From: Arthrobacter sp. RIT-PI-e
GTDB taxonomy: Bacteria > Actinomycetota > Actinomycetes > Actinomycetales > Micrococcaceae
Reading direction: 5' to 3'
Assembly: GCF_001187915.1 (NCBI RefSeq)
Contig: NZ_LGIU01000093.1
Location: 1-53,186, forward strand
Length of the DNA: 53,186 nucleotides
The number at the start of each line of letters is the position of its first letter. Within the stretch, counting starts at the first letter, position 1. The notes beneath the pieces were generated by a model. That model was not told the origin of the DNA and did not search any database. It saw only the letters and a program-made list of their open reading frames with translations. Made by a program: the position numbers and the translations under genes. Below, in pieces: positions 24,604 through 33,534 of the stretch.

Positions 24604-26418
24604 ATGCAAACTCCGATCAGGGACTACGCGCTCCTGTCCGATCTCCACACCGGTGCCTTGATCTCCCGCACCGGCAGCGTGGACTGGCTGTGCTTCCCCC
24701 GCTTCGACTCCGAGTCGCTCTTCGGCGCACTGCTCGGCACCCCGGAGCACGGGCGCTGGCTCGTGGCGCCGTCGGACGCGGCGGCGGAGGTGGTGGAGCG
24801 CAGCTACATCGACTCCACCTTCGTGCTCCAGACGCACTGGCGGACGGAGCGCGGCGAGGTCCTCGTCACCGACTTCATGTCCGTCGGCGACCGCCGCGCC
24901 AACGTGATCCGCCGCGTCCAGGGGCTCACCGGCACGGTGACCGTGCGGCAGGAGCTGGAGATCCGCTTCGGCTACGGGGAGATCGTGCCCTGGGTCAGTC
25001 AGGACATGGAGGGCGAGGACCCGGTGCTGCTGGCCATCGCGGGGCCGGACGCGCTGCTCCTGCGCGGGCCCCGCCTGCACGCCTCGGACCACCGGCACGA
25101 GGGCACCTTCGAGGTGTCCGCGGGCGACGTCGTCGACCTCGAGCTGGTCTGGTACCCCTCGCACCGGGACAAGCCCGCGGCGCTCGACATCGACGAGGTC
25201 CTCGACAGCACCATCAGCTACTGGCGCGCCTGGGGTGCCAGCTCCGTGGACGACGGCGACTACTCCCACGCCGTGAAGCGCTCGCTGCTGGTGCTGCGGG
25301 CCCTCACCCACGAGGACACGGGGGGCATCGTCGCGGCCCCCACCACGTCGCTGCCCGAGCAGTTCGGGGGCGCCCGCAACTGGGACTACCGCTACTGCTG
25401 GCTCCGCGACGCCGCTCTGACGCTCGAGGCCATGATGACCCACGGATTCGCCGAGGAGGCCCTCGAGTGGCGCAACTGGTTGCTCCGGGCGGTGGCCGGT
25501 GACCCGGAGGACCTCCAGATCATGTACGGGCTCGGCGGGGAGCGGCGCCTGACCGAGCGCGAACTCGACCACCTGCCCGGGTATGCGGACTCCGTACCCG
25601 TGCGGGTGGGCAACGGGGCCGTGGACCAGTACCAGGCCGACGTCGTGGGTGAGGTGATGGTGGCACTGGAGAAGCTGCGCGGCCACGGGGTGCCCGAGGA
25701 CAGCTTCTCCTGGCCGCTGCAGCGTGCGCTGCTCGGCTTCGCGGAGAACCACCTGCACGAACCGGACCACGGGATCTGGGAGATGCGCGGGAAGCTGCAG
25801 CACTTCACGCACTCCCGGGTGATGATGTGGGCGGCCTTCGACTGCGCGGTCCGTGCCGTGCGCGACCACGGGCTGGAGGGTCCGCAGGAGCACTGGACCG
25901 AGATCCGCGACGGTTTGCACGCGGAGATCATGGAGCACGGCTTCAACCGCGAGCTCGACGCCTTCACGCAGGTCTACGGCGGGACGGAGATGGACGCCTC
26001 CCTGCTGCAGCTGCCGCAGGTGGGCTTCGTGGACTACGACGACCCGCGGATGCGCAGCACGGTCAAGCGCATCGAGGACGAGCTGCTCGACGAGCAGGGC
26101 CTCCTGCTGCGCTACCGCACGCACGCCTCCGACGACGGCCTGGATCCCGGCGAGTACCCGTTCCTGGCCTGCTCCTTCTGGCTCGTGGAGCAGTACGCGC
26201 GCAGCGGGCGGCAGGAGGACGGCCGGCGGCTCATGGACCAGCTGGTCGGGTACTCGAACGAGCTCGGTCTGCTGTCCGAGGAGTACGACGCCGTGAACCA
26301 CCGCATGGCCGGGAACTTCCCCCAGGCGTTCTCCCACCTGGGTCTGGTGCGTGCCGCGGATGCGCTGCAGGTGGGCCAGGGCGAGACGAGCTCGCACGAG
26401 ACGATGGCCCGGGAGTAG
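24604..26418 (+). CDS. Glycoside hydrolase family 15 protein (glucoamylase/trehalase type)
   Basis: A 604-residue cytoplasmic enzyme. An N-terminal beta-sandwich domain (about 1-210, opening PIRDYALLSDLHTGALIS and GSVDWLCFPRFDS) leads to the (alpha/alpha)6 barrel. The barrel has the GH15 block NWDYRYCWLRDAA (about 259-271) with substrate-binding Arg/Trp/Asp, and the C-terminal block GNFPQAFSHLGLV next to a Glu-rich loop (SEEYD) where the catalytic base is expected. Actinobacterial homologues of this type include trehalases and glucoamylases; the substrate is not decidable here. ATG 24604 is the family's usual start. Its stop codon forms the loop of a 15-bp hairpin. Confidence 0.9.
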   Translation: MQTPIRDYALLSDLHTGALISRTGSVDWLCFPRFDSESLFGALLGTPEHGRWLVAPSDAAAEVVERSYIDSTFVLQTHWRTERGEVLVTDFMSVGDRRANVIRRVQGLTGTVTVRQELEIRFGYGEIVPWVSQDMEGEDPVLLAIAGPDALLLRGPRLHASDHRHEGTFEVSAGDVVDLELVWYPSHRDKPAALDIDEVLDSTISYWRAWGASSVDDGDYSHAVKRSLLVLRALTHEDTGGIVAAPTTSLPEQFGGARNWDYRYCWLRDAALTLEAMMTHGFAEEALEWRNWLLRAVAGDPEDLQIMYGLGGERRLTERELDHLPGYADSVPVRVGNGAVDQYQADVVGEVMVALEKLRGHGVPEDSFSWPLQRALLGFAENHLHEPDHGIWEMRGKLQHFTHSRVMMWAAFDCAVRAVRDHGLEGPQEHWTEIRDGLHAEIMEHGFNRELDAFTQVYGGTEMDASLLQLPQVGFVDYDDPRMRSTVKRIEDELLDEQGLLLRYRTHASDDGLDPGEYPFLACSFWLVEQYARSGRQEDGRRLMDQLVGYSNELGLLSEEYDAVNHRMAGNFPQAFSHLGLVRAADALQVGQGETSSHETMARE

Positions 26419-26433
26419 CTCCCGGGCCATCGT
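26401..26433. terminator. Bidirectional terminator whose loop is the GH15 stop codon
   Basis: Perfect 15-bp arms (26401-26415 and 26419-26433) flank the 3-nt loop TAG, which is the GH15 stop codon itself. The stem's left arm encodes the last five residues. It also stands 25 nt after the end of the convergent dehydrogenase gene. Confidence 0.7.
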
Positions 26434-26457
26434 GTGGTGCCGTTCGAGCGGTACTGC

Positions 26458-27648
26458 TCAGACGGTGAGGCCCTGTGGCTTGAGGACCACCTTGATGGTG
26501 CCGTCCGTCTTCTTCTGGAAGTTCTTGTACGCGGCCGGTGCCTCGTCGATCGCGACCTCGTGGGTCATGAGGTCCATGGTGCCCAGGGGATCGGTCGGGT
26601 CCTCCACGATCGGCAGCAGCTCGTCCGTCCACTTGCGCACGTTGCACTGGCCCATGCGGAACTGGATCTGCTTGTCGAACATGGTCATCAGCGGCATGGG
26701 GCTCGCGGTCCCGCCGTACACGCCGCTGAGGGAGATGGTGCCTCCACGCCGTACGGCGTCCACCGCCGAGTGGAGGACGGTCATGCGGTCGGTGCCGCCG
26801 GTCTCCATGACCTTCTGCGCCACCTTGTCCGGGAGGATGCCCACGGCGTTCTGCGCGAACGCGCCCACCGGTGAGCCGTGCGCCTCCATGCCGACGGCGT
26901 CCACGATCCCGTCCGGGCCGCGGCCGTCGGTCATGCTGCGCAGTTCCTCGGTGAGGTCCTTGGTGAAGTCGACGGTCTCGATGCCGTGGCGCTCGGCCAT
27001 GGCGCGGCGCTCGGCGACCGGTTCGATCCCGATGACGCGGTGGCCGAGGTGCCTGCCGATCCGCGCCGCGAACTGACCCACCGGGCCGAGACCGTACACG
27101 GCGAGCACGCCGCCGTCGGGTACGTCCGCGTACTTCACGCCCTGCCAGGCGGTGGGGATGATGTCGGAGAGGTAGAGGTAGCGCTCGTCGGGGAGCTCCG
27201 AACCCACCTTGACGGGCCCGTAGTCGGCGTGCGGCACGCGCAGGTACTCGGCCTGTCCGCCCGGCACGGATCCGTAGAGCTCCGAGAAGCCGAAGAGGGA
27301 GGCGCCCGAACCTTTGCTGTGCACCTGGGTGGTCTCGCACTGCGACTGCAGACCCCGCTTGCACATGAAGCAGTGCCCGCAGGAGATGTTGAAGGGCACG
27401 ACCACGCGGTCGCCCACCTTGAGGTTGGTGACGCCGGCGCCGACCGCCTCGACGATCCCCATGGGCTCGTGCCCGAGGATGTCACCCTTGTGCATGTAGG
27501 GGCCGAGCACCTCGTAGAGGTGGAGGTCCGAGCCGCAGATCGCGGTGGAGGTGATGCGGACAATGGCGTCCGTGGGCTCCTGGATCGTGGGATCGGGGAC
27601 GTTCTCCACACTGATGTTGCGCTTACCCTGCCAGGTCACTGCCTTCAT
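26458..27648 (-). CDS. Zinc-dependent alcohol dehydrogenase (formaldehyde-dehydrogenase-like)
   Basis: A 396-residue MDR-superfamily enzyme. Catalytic zinc ligands are visible as Cys 38 (ICGSDLH) and His 60-Glu 61 (GHEPMG); the four structural-zinc cysteines are C90, C93, C96 and C104 (SCGHCFMCKRGLQSQC). The NAD-binding Rossmann motif is YGLGPVGQFAA. The long insertion and overall length match the glutathione-independent formaldehyde dehydrogenase-like subfamily rather than simple ethanol dehydrogenases. ATG 27648 has AAGGAG 7 nt upstream. An open frame continues upstream to 28908 but lies opposite azlCD and is not coding. Physiological substrate: probably an aldehyde or alcohol, unproven. 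Confidence 0.9.
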   Translation of the reverse strand: MKAVTWQGKRNISVENVPDPTIQEPTDAIVRITSTAICGSDLHLYEVLGPYMHKGDILGHEPMGIVEAVGAGVTNLKVGDRVVVPFNISCGHCFMCKRGLQSQCETTQVHSKGSGASLFGFSELYGSVPGGQAEYLRVPHADYGPVKVGSELPDERYLYLSDIIPTAWQGVKYADVPDGGVLAVYGLGPVGQFAARIGRHLGHRVIGIEPVAERRAMAERHGIETVDFTKDLTEELRSMTDGRGPDGIVDAVGMEAHGSPVGAFAQNAVGILPDKVAQKVMETGGTDRMTVLHSAVDAVRRGGTISLSGVYGGTASPMPLMTMFDKQIQFRMGQCNVRKWTDELLPIVEDPTDPLGTMDLMTHEVAIDEAPAAYKNFQKKTDGTIKVVLKPQGLTV

Positions 27649-27750
27649 GGGATGCTCCTTCGAAGATAGTAAGTACGCTTTCCTTCTCCAGTGTTTCATC
27701 TTCGGAGCCCGAAAGCGAAGCAGGGCCGCCGGCTCACCTACCCTTGACGG

Positions 27751-28557
27751 GTGCTGCTTCCCCGTTCGCCCGCGCTGCGCATCGCCCTGTCCGTGTCGAT
27801 CGCCACGGGCCTCTACGGCATCTCCTTCGGCGCGCTGTCCGTCGCCGCGGGCCTCGACGTCCTGCAGACCCTCGCCCTGAGCCTGCTCCTGTTCAGCGGC
27901 GGGTCCCAGTTCGCCTTCATCGGTGTACTGGCCGGCGGTGGCGGCGGCATCTCCGCGATGTCCGCGGCCGCCCTGCTGGGGATCCGCAACGGCGTGTACG
28001 GGATGCAGGTCAATCTCCTGCTGCGGCCGCGGGGCTGGCGGAGACTGGCGGCGGCGCACGTGACCATCGACGAGTCCGTGGCCACCGCCACCGGCCAAGG
28101 TGATCCCGCCGAGCAGCGCAGGGGCTTCTGGGGCGCCGGGCTCGGCGTGTTCGTGCTGTGGAACCTCTTCACCCTCGTGGGTGCCCTGGCCGGCGACGCC
28201 CTCGGGGATCCGGCGCGGTGGGGGCTCGACGGCGCGGCCGTCGCCGCGTTCCTCGGGCTGCTCTGGCCGCGGATCCGAGCCCGGCAGCCTGCGGCCATCG
28301 CCGTCGTCTGCGCCGTGGTCACGCTCCTCACCGTGCCGTTCGTGCCACCCGGCATCCCCATCCTCGTCGCCGCCCTGGTGGCCGGCGTCCTCGGGTTCGC
28401 CGGCTTCGGGCCGCGGACGGAGGGCCTGGAGCCCGACGTCGAGCCGTATCCCGCCGGGCCCTCCGACGGCGGGCCCCGGTCGTCCGGCTTCGGTGACCCT
28501 GCGGCGCGGCAGGGCGGCTCGGTCCGGCGCCCGGACGCCACCGAGGGGGACGCATGA
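27751..28557 (+). CDS. azlC: AzlC family branched-chain amino-acid exporter, large subunit
   Basis: With AzlD it exports branched-chain amino acids or analogues (known from B. subtilis azaleucine resistance and C. glutamicum BrnFE). 268 residues with about seven helices: SIATGLYGISFGALSVAAGL, LSLLLFSGGSQFAFIGVLAGG and LLGIRNGVYGM are the AzlC core. A hydrophilic tail of about 45 residues extends the C-terminus. GTG 27751 follows TACCCT by 6 nt, suggesting a leaderless transcript. It overlaps azlD by four bases (ATGA). Confidence 0.92.
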   Translation: MLLPRSPALRIALSVSIATGLYGISFGALSVAAGLDVLQTLALSLLLFSGGSQFAFIGVLAGGGGGISAMSAAALLGIRNGVYGMQVNLLLRPRGWRRLAAAHVTIDESVATATGQGDPAEQRRGFWGAGLGVFVLWNLFTLVGALAGDALGDPARWGLDGAAVAAFLGLLWPRIRARQPAAIAVVCAVVTLLTVPFVPPGIPILVAALVAGVLGFAGFGPRTEGLEPDVEPYPAGPSDGGPRSSGFGDPAARQGGSVRRPDATEGDA

Positions 28558-28865
28558 GTCTCTGGGGCTGGATCCTCCTCGCGTGCGCCATCTCGATCGC
28601 CACGAAGTTCGCCGGCTTCCTGGTGCCGGCGAAGCTGCTCGACGACCCGAGGACGCTGCGGGTGGCCGGTACCCTGACCATCGGGCTGCTCGCGGCGCTG
28701 ACGGCGGTGAACACCTTCGCCTCCGGGCAGGCCCTGGTGCTCGACGCCCGGCTGGCGGCCCTGGTGGCGGCCGGCGTGGCCCTCTGGTTGAAGGCGCCGT
28801 TCCTCGTGGTGGTGCTCGTCGGTGCGCTCGCGGCGGGTGTGGCCCGGTTGCTCGGCGCGGCCTGA
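28554..28865 (+). CDS. azlD: AzlD family branched-chain amino-acid exporter, small subunit
   Basis: A 103-residue protein with four hydrophobic helices, the small partner of AzlC. The stretch ISIATKFAGFLVPAKLLDDP followed by LTIGLLAALTAVNTFASGQ fits the family. The start overlaps the azlC stop (ATGA), so the two are coupled. The 224 nt after it, up to the cutinase gene, hold only a weak GC hairpin (29033-29076) and no gene. Confidence 0.9.
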   Translation: MSLWGWILLACAISIATKFAGFLVPAKLLDDPRTLRVAGTLTIGLLAALTAVNTFASGQALVLDARLAALVAAGVALWLKAPFLVVVLVGALAAGVARLLGAA

Positions 28866-29089
28866 CCCTTCGGCCGGGCTCATCCCCTTCCGCCGAGGAT
28901 CCTTTCACCGCAGGGGTGGTCGACCATCCCTCGCAGCGGCACCTCGGAGGGGACGAGCACGATCAGTGCGACACCGACCAAGCGGACCGCCGAACCGATG
29001 GATGGCCTTCCGCACTGTCCGGGGCCCTCGGTGAGGGCGGACGGCCCTGCAGCAGGTTCGCCACGGGACCGCCCTCGAGATCGAGTGGT

Positions 29090-29952
29090 TCAGCAGGCCT
29101 CCACCTGTGTCCACGTGCCGGGCGCGGTCTCCCGCAGGGACACGATGTTGAAGCGGCTGGTGCGGCCGAGGGAGTCCCGGGAACCGACGGCGTAGGCCTG
29201 GCCGAAGACATCCCTGGCACGGCCGGCATCGACATGGTCGACGGTGTCGTCCCGCACGCAGGCACCGGCCGGCGTTGTCGGTGCGGTGGTGGAGCGCCCG
29301 AGGGTGGCGGCGAACTGGGCGGCAGCCGCGACGGAACCGTTACCGGGGTAGCTCGTGTGACCGCCCGTACCGTTCTTCGGCTGGCTACCGCACACGGTGT
29401 CCGAGGTGTTGCAGTAGTCGGCCGAACGCGCGCCGTACACGGAGCTGGACGATGCGATCGTCGCCCCGCGCTGAAGCCCCGGGGGGTTGCCGAAGCCGGG
29501 ACCGCCGAGCCCCGGTCGGCGAGTGCTGCTGGGATGGCCGAGCCGGTACCACCGCTGGAGGTGCGGATGCCGAGCGCCTTGTCCACGACGGTCGCTCCCT
29601 GCGAGTAGCCACCGAGCACGAAGCGGGTGTCGGGGCACGCAGCGGCGACGCTCGTGATGTGGTCGACCAGGTCGGTCGACCCGGGGCCCGCGCTGGTCTG
29701 GGAGGTGTTGGCGCTGTACACGACGGCGTAGCTGCTCACCGTGTAGCCCGAGAGCTGGTCGGTCAGTGCGGCGACGAGAGGGCGCCCCACGAAGCCGAAG
29801 CCCTGCGGCTCACCGGATCCGCGGGCGAAGGCGATGTCGATATCGGTGCAGGCGGCCTGCGCTGCCTGCGGGGTGATCACTACGGCACCGGTTGCCAGGA
29901 CGGCCGTGAGGCCGAGGGTGGCGATGACGCGTCGTACGAGAGAAGTCTTCAT
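29090..29952 (-). pseudogene. Secreted cutinase-family serine esterase, frameshifted
   Basis: The first frame (from ATG 29952) gives a signal peptide (about 1-33, ending AAQA) and the cutinase start: CTDIDIAFARGSGEPQGFGF, then the nucleophile motif GGYSQGAT (Ser 117). Around 29505-29530 the signal changes frame; the second frame continues GFGNPPGLQRG, DYCNTSDTVCG (catalytic Asp between paired Cys) and GGHTSYPGNG (catalytic His), and ends with an unusual extra domain of about 70 residues finishing at 29090. The total of 863 nt is one short of a multiple of three, so one missing base would join the two parts. The complete triad across both frames argues for a sequencing error or a very recent mutation. 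Cutinases hydrolyse cutin, wax or lipid esters outside the cell. Confidence 0.8.
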
Positions 29953-30102
29953 GGAGTGTCCCGGGGGTCGGGGGCCCGGACGGGCCCGTGCGCGCTCGGC
30001 GACGCCGGCACGGGATCACCCTAGGGATGCGGACTGCCCACGCACAACACATGCGCGGCGGCGACCGGGTGAACTTCTGGGGCCGACCGGCCCGTCCGGC
30101 GG

Positions 30103-31221
30103 CTAGGACGTGCCGCCGACCACCGCGGCCGTGGCCTCCGCGATCGCCGCCTCCTCGTCCGTGGGCACCACGAGGACCGGGAAGGCCGAGGCCGGCGTGC
30201 TGATCACGCGCGGCTCCTTGCTGCGCCGGCCGTTCTCCCCGGCGTCGAGCTCGAGGCCCAGGGCGCCGAGCTTCTCCACCACGGCCGCACGGAAGGCCCC
30301 GGCGTTCTCGCCGATCCCCGCCGTGAACACGAGCGCCTGCGCACCACCGACGGCCACGTGGTACCCGCCGACGTACTTCGCCAGCCGGTACGCAGCCACC
30401 TCGATGGCGAGCTTCGCGCGATCGTCACCGGCTTCCGCGGCGTCCGCCACCGAGCGCATGTCATTGGTCCCGGCGAGCCCCTTGAGCCCGCTGCTGCGGT
30501 TGAGCAGGGTGTCGAGGTCCTGCTCCGAGTAGCCCTCGCGCAGCAGGAACAGCAGGATCGACGGGTCGACGTCACCGGAGCGCGTCCCCATGACCAGGCC
30601 CTCCAGCGGGGTGAAGCCCATGGACGTGTCGATGCTCTCGCCGTCGCGCACGGCCGTGACGGAGGCGCCGTTGCCGAGGTGCGCGATCACGCCGGTGAAG
30701 GTGTCCGCGCCCAGCAGCTCCGTCGCGCCGCGTGCCACGTAGGCGTGCGAGGTCCCGTGGAAGCCGTAGCGGCGGATGCCGTGCTTCCGGTACAGCTCGT
30801 CCGGCACGGCGTACCGCCAGGCACGCTCGGGCAGGGTGCGGTGGAACGCCGTGTCGAAGACGGCCACCTGCGGCAGGCCCGGCCACTTCTCGGTGATCGC
30901 CCGGATGCCGGTCACGGCGGCCGGGTTGTGGAGCGGCGCCAGCGGGTTGAGGCGCTCGATGGCGCGGGTGATCTCGTTATCGATCAGTACGGGTTCGCTG
31001 AAGCGCTCGCCCCCGTGCACCACGCGGTGCCCGACGGCGTCGATCGCGCGGTCGCCGAGGGCTTCCGCCACGTCACGGTCCACGCGGTCGAGGGCCGCTG
31101 CGTGGTCGGGGACCTCGGCCTCGCCGATTCGCTCCACGAGACCCTCCGCGAGGACGTCATCGCCCTCACGGACCTGGTACTTGAGCGAGGACGAGCCTGA
31201 GTTGATGACGAGGATGATCAT
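30103..31221 (-). CDS. ackA: Acetate kinase
   Basis: Converts acetyl phosphate + ADP to acetate + ATP, or the reverse. 372 residues with all family blocks: ILVINSGSSSLKYQV at the N-terminus, VGHRVVHGGE (active-site Arg), YGFHGTSHAYVA, VIAHLGNGASVTAV and MGTRSGDVDPS, and the C-terminal VFTAGIGENAGAFRAAV. AGGA lies 6 nt before the ATG. It is 37 nt downstream of pta and almost certainly co-transcribed with it; together they form the acetyl-CoA/acetate overflow and uptake route. Confidence 0.96.
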   Translation of the reverse strand: MIILVINSGSSSLKYQVREGDDVLAEGLVERIGEAEVPDHAAALDRVDRDVAEALGDRAIDAVGHRVVHGGERFSEPVLIDNEITRAIERLNPLAPLHNPAAVTGIRAITEKWPGLPQVAVFDTAFHRTLPERAWRYAVPDELYRKHGIRRYGFHGTSHAYVARGATELLGADTFTGVIAHLGNGASVTAVRDGESIDTSMGFTPLEGLVMGTRSGDVDPSILLFLLREGYSEQDLDTLLNRSSGLKGLAGTNDMRSVADAAEAGDDRAKLAIEVAAYRLAKYVGGYHVAVGGAQALVFTAGIGENAGAFRAAVVEKLGALGLELDAGENGRRSKEPRVISTPASAFPVLVVPTDEEAAIAEATAAVVGGTS

Positions 31222-31258
31222 GGGGTCCTGTCCGGTAGGGGAGGTCGGGGTCGGGCCG

Positions 31259-33334
31259 TCACGCCGGCTGCTGCGCCTGGACGGCGGTGATGGCCACCGT
31301 GTTCACGATGTCCTCCACGGTGCAACCGCGTGAGAGGTCGTTGACCGGTTTCCGGAGACCCTGCAGCACGGGGCCCACGGCCACGGCGCCCGCCGACTGC
31401 TGCACGGCCTTGTACGTGTTGTTGCCCGTGTTGAGATCCGGGAAGATGAACACGGTCGCCTGGCCCGCCACCGAGGAGCCCGGCAGCTTGGAGGCGGCGA
31501 TCGAGGCGTCCGCCGCGGCGTCGTACTGGATGGGTCCCTCGACCGCGAGGTCCGGGCGGAGCTTCCGCACCAGCTCGGTGGCACGGCGTACCTCCTCCAC
31601 GGCGCCGCCGGAGCCGGACTCCCCGGTGGAGTAGGAGAGCATGGCCACCCGGGGGTCCACGCCGAACTGCGTGGCCGTCTCCGCGGAGGCCACGGCGATG
31701 TCCGCGAGCTGCTCCTCGTCCGGGTCCGGGTTCACCGCGCAGTCCCCGTACACCAGCACGCGGTCCTGCAGCAGCATGAGGAACACCGAGGAGACGATCT
31801 TCACGCCGTCCTTGGTCTTCACGAACTCGAGCGCCGGCCGGATGGTGTTGGCCGTGGTGTGGGCGGCCCCGGAGACCATACCGTCCACCCGGCCCAGCTG
31901 CACCATCATGGTGCCGAAGTATGCTCCTTCGAGCATGCGCTCGCGGGCCTCGTCGAGGGAGACGTTCTTGTGGGCGCGGAGCCTCGCGTACTCCTCCGCG
32001 TACTCCTCCCGCAGCTCGGAGGCGGCCGGGTCGATCAGCGTGAGGCCGGTGAGGTCGATGCCCTGCCCGGACGCCAGTTCCCGGATCCGTGGCTCCGCAC
32101 CCAGGACGGTCAGGTCGCAGACGTCGCGCCGGCGCAGGATCTCCGCGGCCTTCAGCACGCGCACGTCCTCACCCTCGGGGAGCACGATGTGCTTGCGCTC
32201 GGCACGGGCCCGCTGGATCAGCTCGTGCAGGAAGCGCAGCGGCGTCATGCTCACGGGCCGGGGGAGCTCCAGCCGCTCGAGCAGCTCGTTCTCGTCCACC
32301 TGCCGGGACCAGGCCCCGAGCGCGGAGGCGGCTTTCCGCCGCAGGCCGCTCGCGATCTCGCCGCGCACTTCGCTGACGCGGCGGGCCACGGTGTAGGTGT
32401 CGTCGTCGAGCATGAACACCGGGAACGGGGCCTGCGCGAGGAGCGCGAGGATGTTGGGATCCGGCGCCAGCCCGCCGGTGAGGAACATCCCGGAGGGGAC
32501 GGGGAACTCGGCGGAGAACGACGACGCCAGGGTGGCCACGATCACGTCCGCGCGGTCACCGGGCACGATCACCAGGGAACCGTCCTGCAGCAGGTGCAGG
32601 AAGTTCCCCACGTTCATCGCCGCCACCCGGATGCTCGTGACGTCGCGCTCCAGGTTCGGGTTGCCCGCGATCTGACGGGCGCCGAGCTCCTCGGACACCT
32701 CGGACACCGTGGGCTGGGAGATCTCGGACAGCTCCGGGATCACGTACACGGGCCGGCCGGAGCGCCCGGGGCGCACGTGCCCGCTGATCGCGGTCACGGC
32801 GTCCTCCGCCGCGCGATTGACCATCATGGCCAGCAGCGACACCTTGGCGGCGTCGAGCTCACGGCGGGCCACGTCCACGGCGTCGGCCACCTCGGCCTCG
32901 GACATGTTCTTGCCGCTGACCACCGCGAGCACCATGGCGCCCAGGTTGTTGGCGAGGCGCGCGTTGAGATCGAACTCGACGGCGGCGTCGTTCCCGGAGA
33001 GATCCGTGCCCTCCACGATCACGACGTCGCACTCCGCGGCGATCTCGCTGTAGATGGCGACGCAGCGCGAATCGATCTCCACGCGGTCCCCGGCCACCAG
33101 CAGCGCGCGGGCCTCAGCGCGGGTCAGGCCGCCGCGGGCCCGGCTCTCCGGGAGGTCGAAGGACCGCTGCATGAGCCCCACCATGGGGTCGGCCGCGGGA
33201 TCGTCACCCTCCACGATGGGCCGGAAGAAGCCCACCTTGTCCGCGTGCCGGTGCAGCATGTCCGCCAGACCGAGGGAGATCAGGGACTTGCCGGAGCCGG
33301 TGGTCATGGCGCTCACATATATTCCGCGGGTCAT
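31259..33334 (-). CDS. pta: Phosphate acetyltransferase, long form
   Basis: Interconverts acetyl-CoA and acetyl phosphate. The 691 residues contain an N-terminal P-loop BioD-like domain (about 1-190, MTTGSGKSLISLGLA), a DRTGG regulatory domain (about 210-330) and the C-terminal PTA catalytic domain (about 365-690) with YGDCAVNPDP and YSTGESGSG. This long three-domain form is shared with E. coli Pta (714 residues) and allows allosteric control. It is the first gene of pta-ackA. The ribosome site (GGAAGA) is rather distant. Upstream, between it and arsR, lies one copy of the 60-nt repeat. Confidence 0.95.
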   Translation of the reverse strand: MTRGIYVSAMTTGSGKSLISLGLADMLHRHADKVGFFRPIVEGDDPAADPMVGLMQRSFDLPESRARGGLTRAEARALLVAGDRVEIDSRCVAIYSEIAAECDVVIVEGTDLSGNDAAVEFDLNARLANNLGAMVLAVVSGKNMSEAEVADAVDVARRELDAAKVSLLAMMVNRAAEDAVTAISGHVRPGRSGRPVYVIPELSEISQPTVSEVSEELGARQIAGNPNLERDVTSIRVAAMNVGNFLHLLQDGSLVIVPGDRADVIVATLASSFSAEFPVPSGMFLTGGLAPDPNILALLAQAPFPVFMLDDDTYTVARRVSEVRGEIASGLRRKAASALGAWSRQVDENELLERLELPRPVSMTPLRFLHELIQRARAERKHIVLPEGEDVRVLKAAEILRRRDVCDLTVLGAEPRIRELASGQGIDLTGLTLIDPAASELREEYAEEYARLRAHKNVSLDEARERMLEGAYFGTMMVQLGRVDGMVSGAAHTTANTIRPALEFVKTKDGVKIVSSVFLMLLQDRVLVYGDCAVNPDPDEEQLADIAVASAETATQFGVDPRVAMLSYSTGESGSGGAVEEVRRATELVRKLRPDLAVEGPIQYDAAADASIAASKLPGSSVAGQATVFIFPDLNTGNNTYKAVQQSAGAVAVGPVLQGLRKPVNDLSRGCTVEDIVNTVAITAVQAQQPA

Positions 33335-33407
33335 GGGGCCAAGTCTTCCAGGCTGCTCCGCCGCCCGCCATAACGGGTGTCACGTGGGCTGGGTGGTTTT
33401 CCTGTGC

Positions 33408-33467
33408 GTCGAGAGGGCACACATGACCGTGCTCGGGGTCCGAGCGTAGTTCCTTCTGTCCTTTCGG
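33408..33467 (-). repeat. 60-nt palindromic repeat, copy A (diverged, probably inverted relative to B and C)
   Basis: Same length and ends as copies B and C (GTCGAGAGGGCACA at one end, TGTCCTTTCGG at the other), forming a terminal stem of about 10 bp. The centre differs and has its own perfect hairpin GCTCGG-GGT-CCGAGC. Matches to the reverse complement of copy B (CGAGAGG, CAC, ATGACC, CTCG, GGTCC) suggest the opposite orientation. Confidence 0.65.
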
Positions 33468-33489
33468 CGAGGACGAGGCGCGAGAGGCC

Positions 33490-33534
33490 TTGACCGTGGT
33501 CCGCACCCGCCCTAAAGTACAACCACATGGTTGT
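33490..33534 (+). promoter_or_regulatory. arsR promoter with overlapping operator
   Basis: TTGACC (33490-33495), 17-nt spacer, TAAAGT (33513-33518): a near-consensus sigma-A promoter. Immediately after the -10 box, ACAACCA-CA-TGGTTGT (33519-33534) is a perfect 7+7 palindrome that covers the start point and the ATG at 33527, the place for autorepression. The transcript would be leaderless. Confidence 0.75.

Noticed and set aside
27649-28908. Upstream continuation of the zinc dehydrogenase frame (816 codons in total)
   Set aside because: The upstream part lies antisense to azlC and azlD, is low-complexity, and the family start with a strong ribosome site is at 27648.
29033-29076. Terminator for the cutinase gene
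   Set aside because: The 8-bp GC stem has a long loop and no T-rich tail; in DNA this GC-rich such pairings arise easily by chance.
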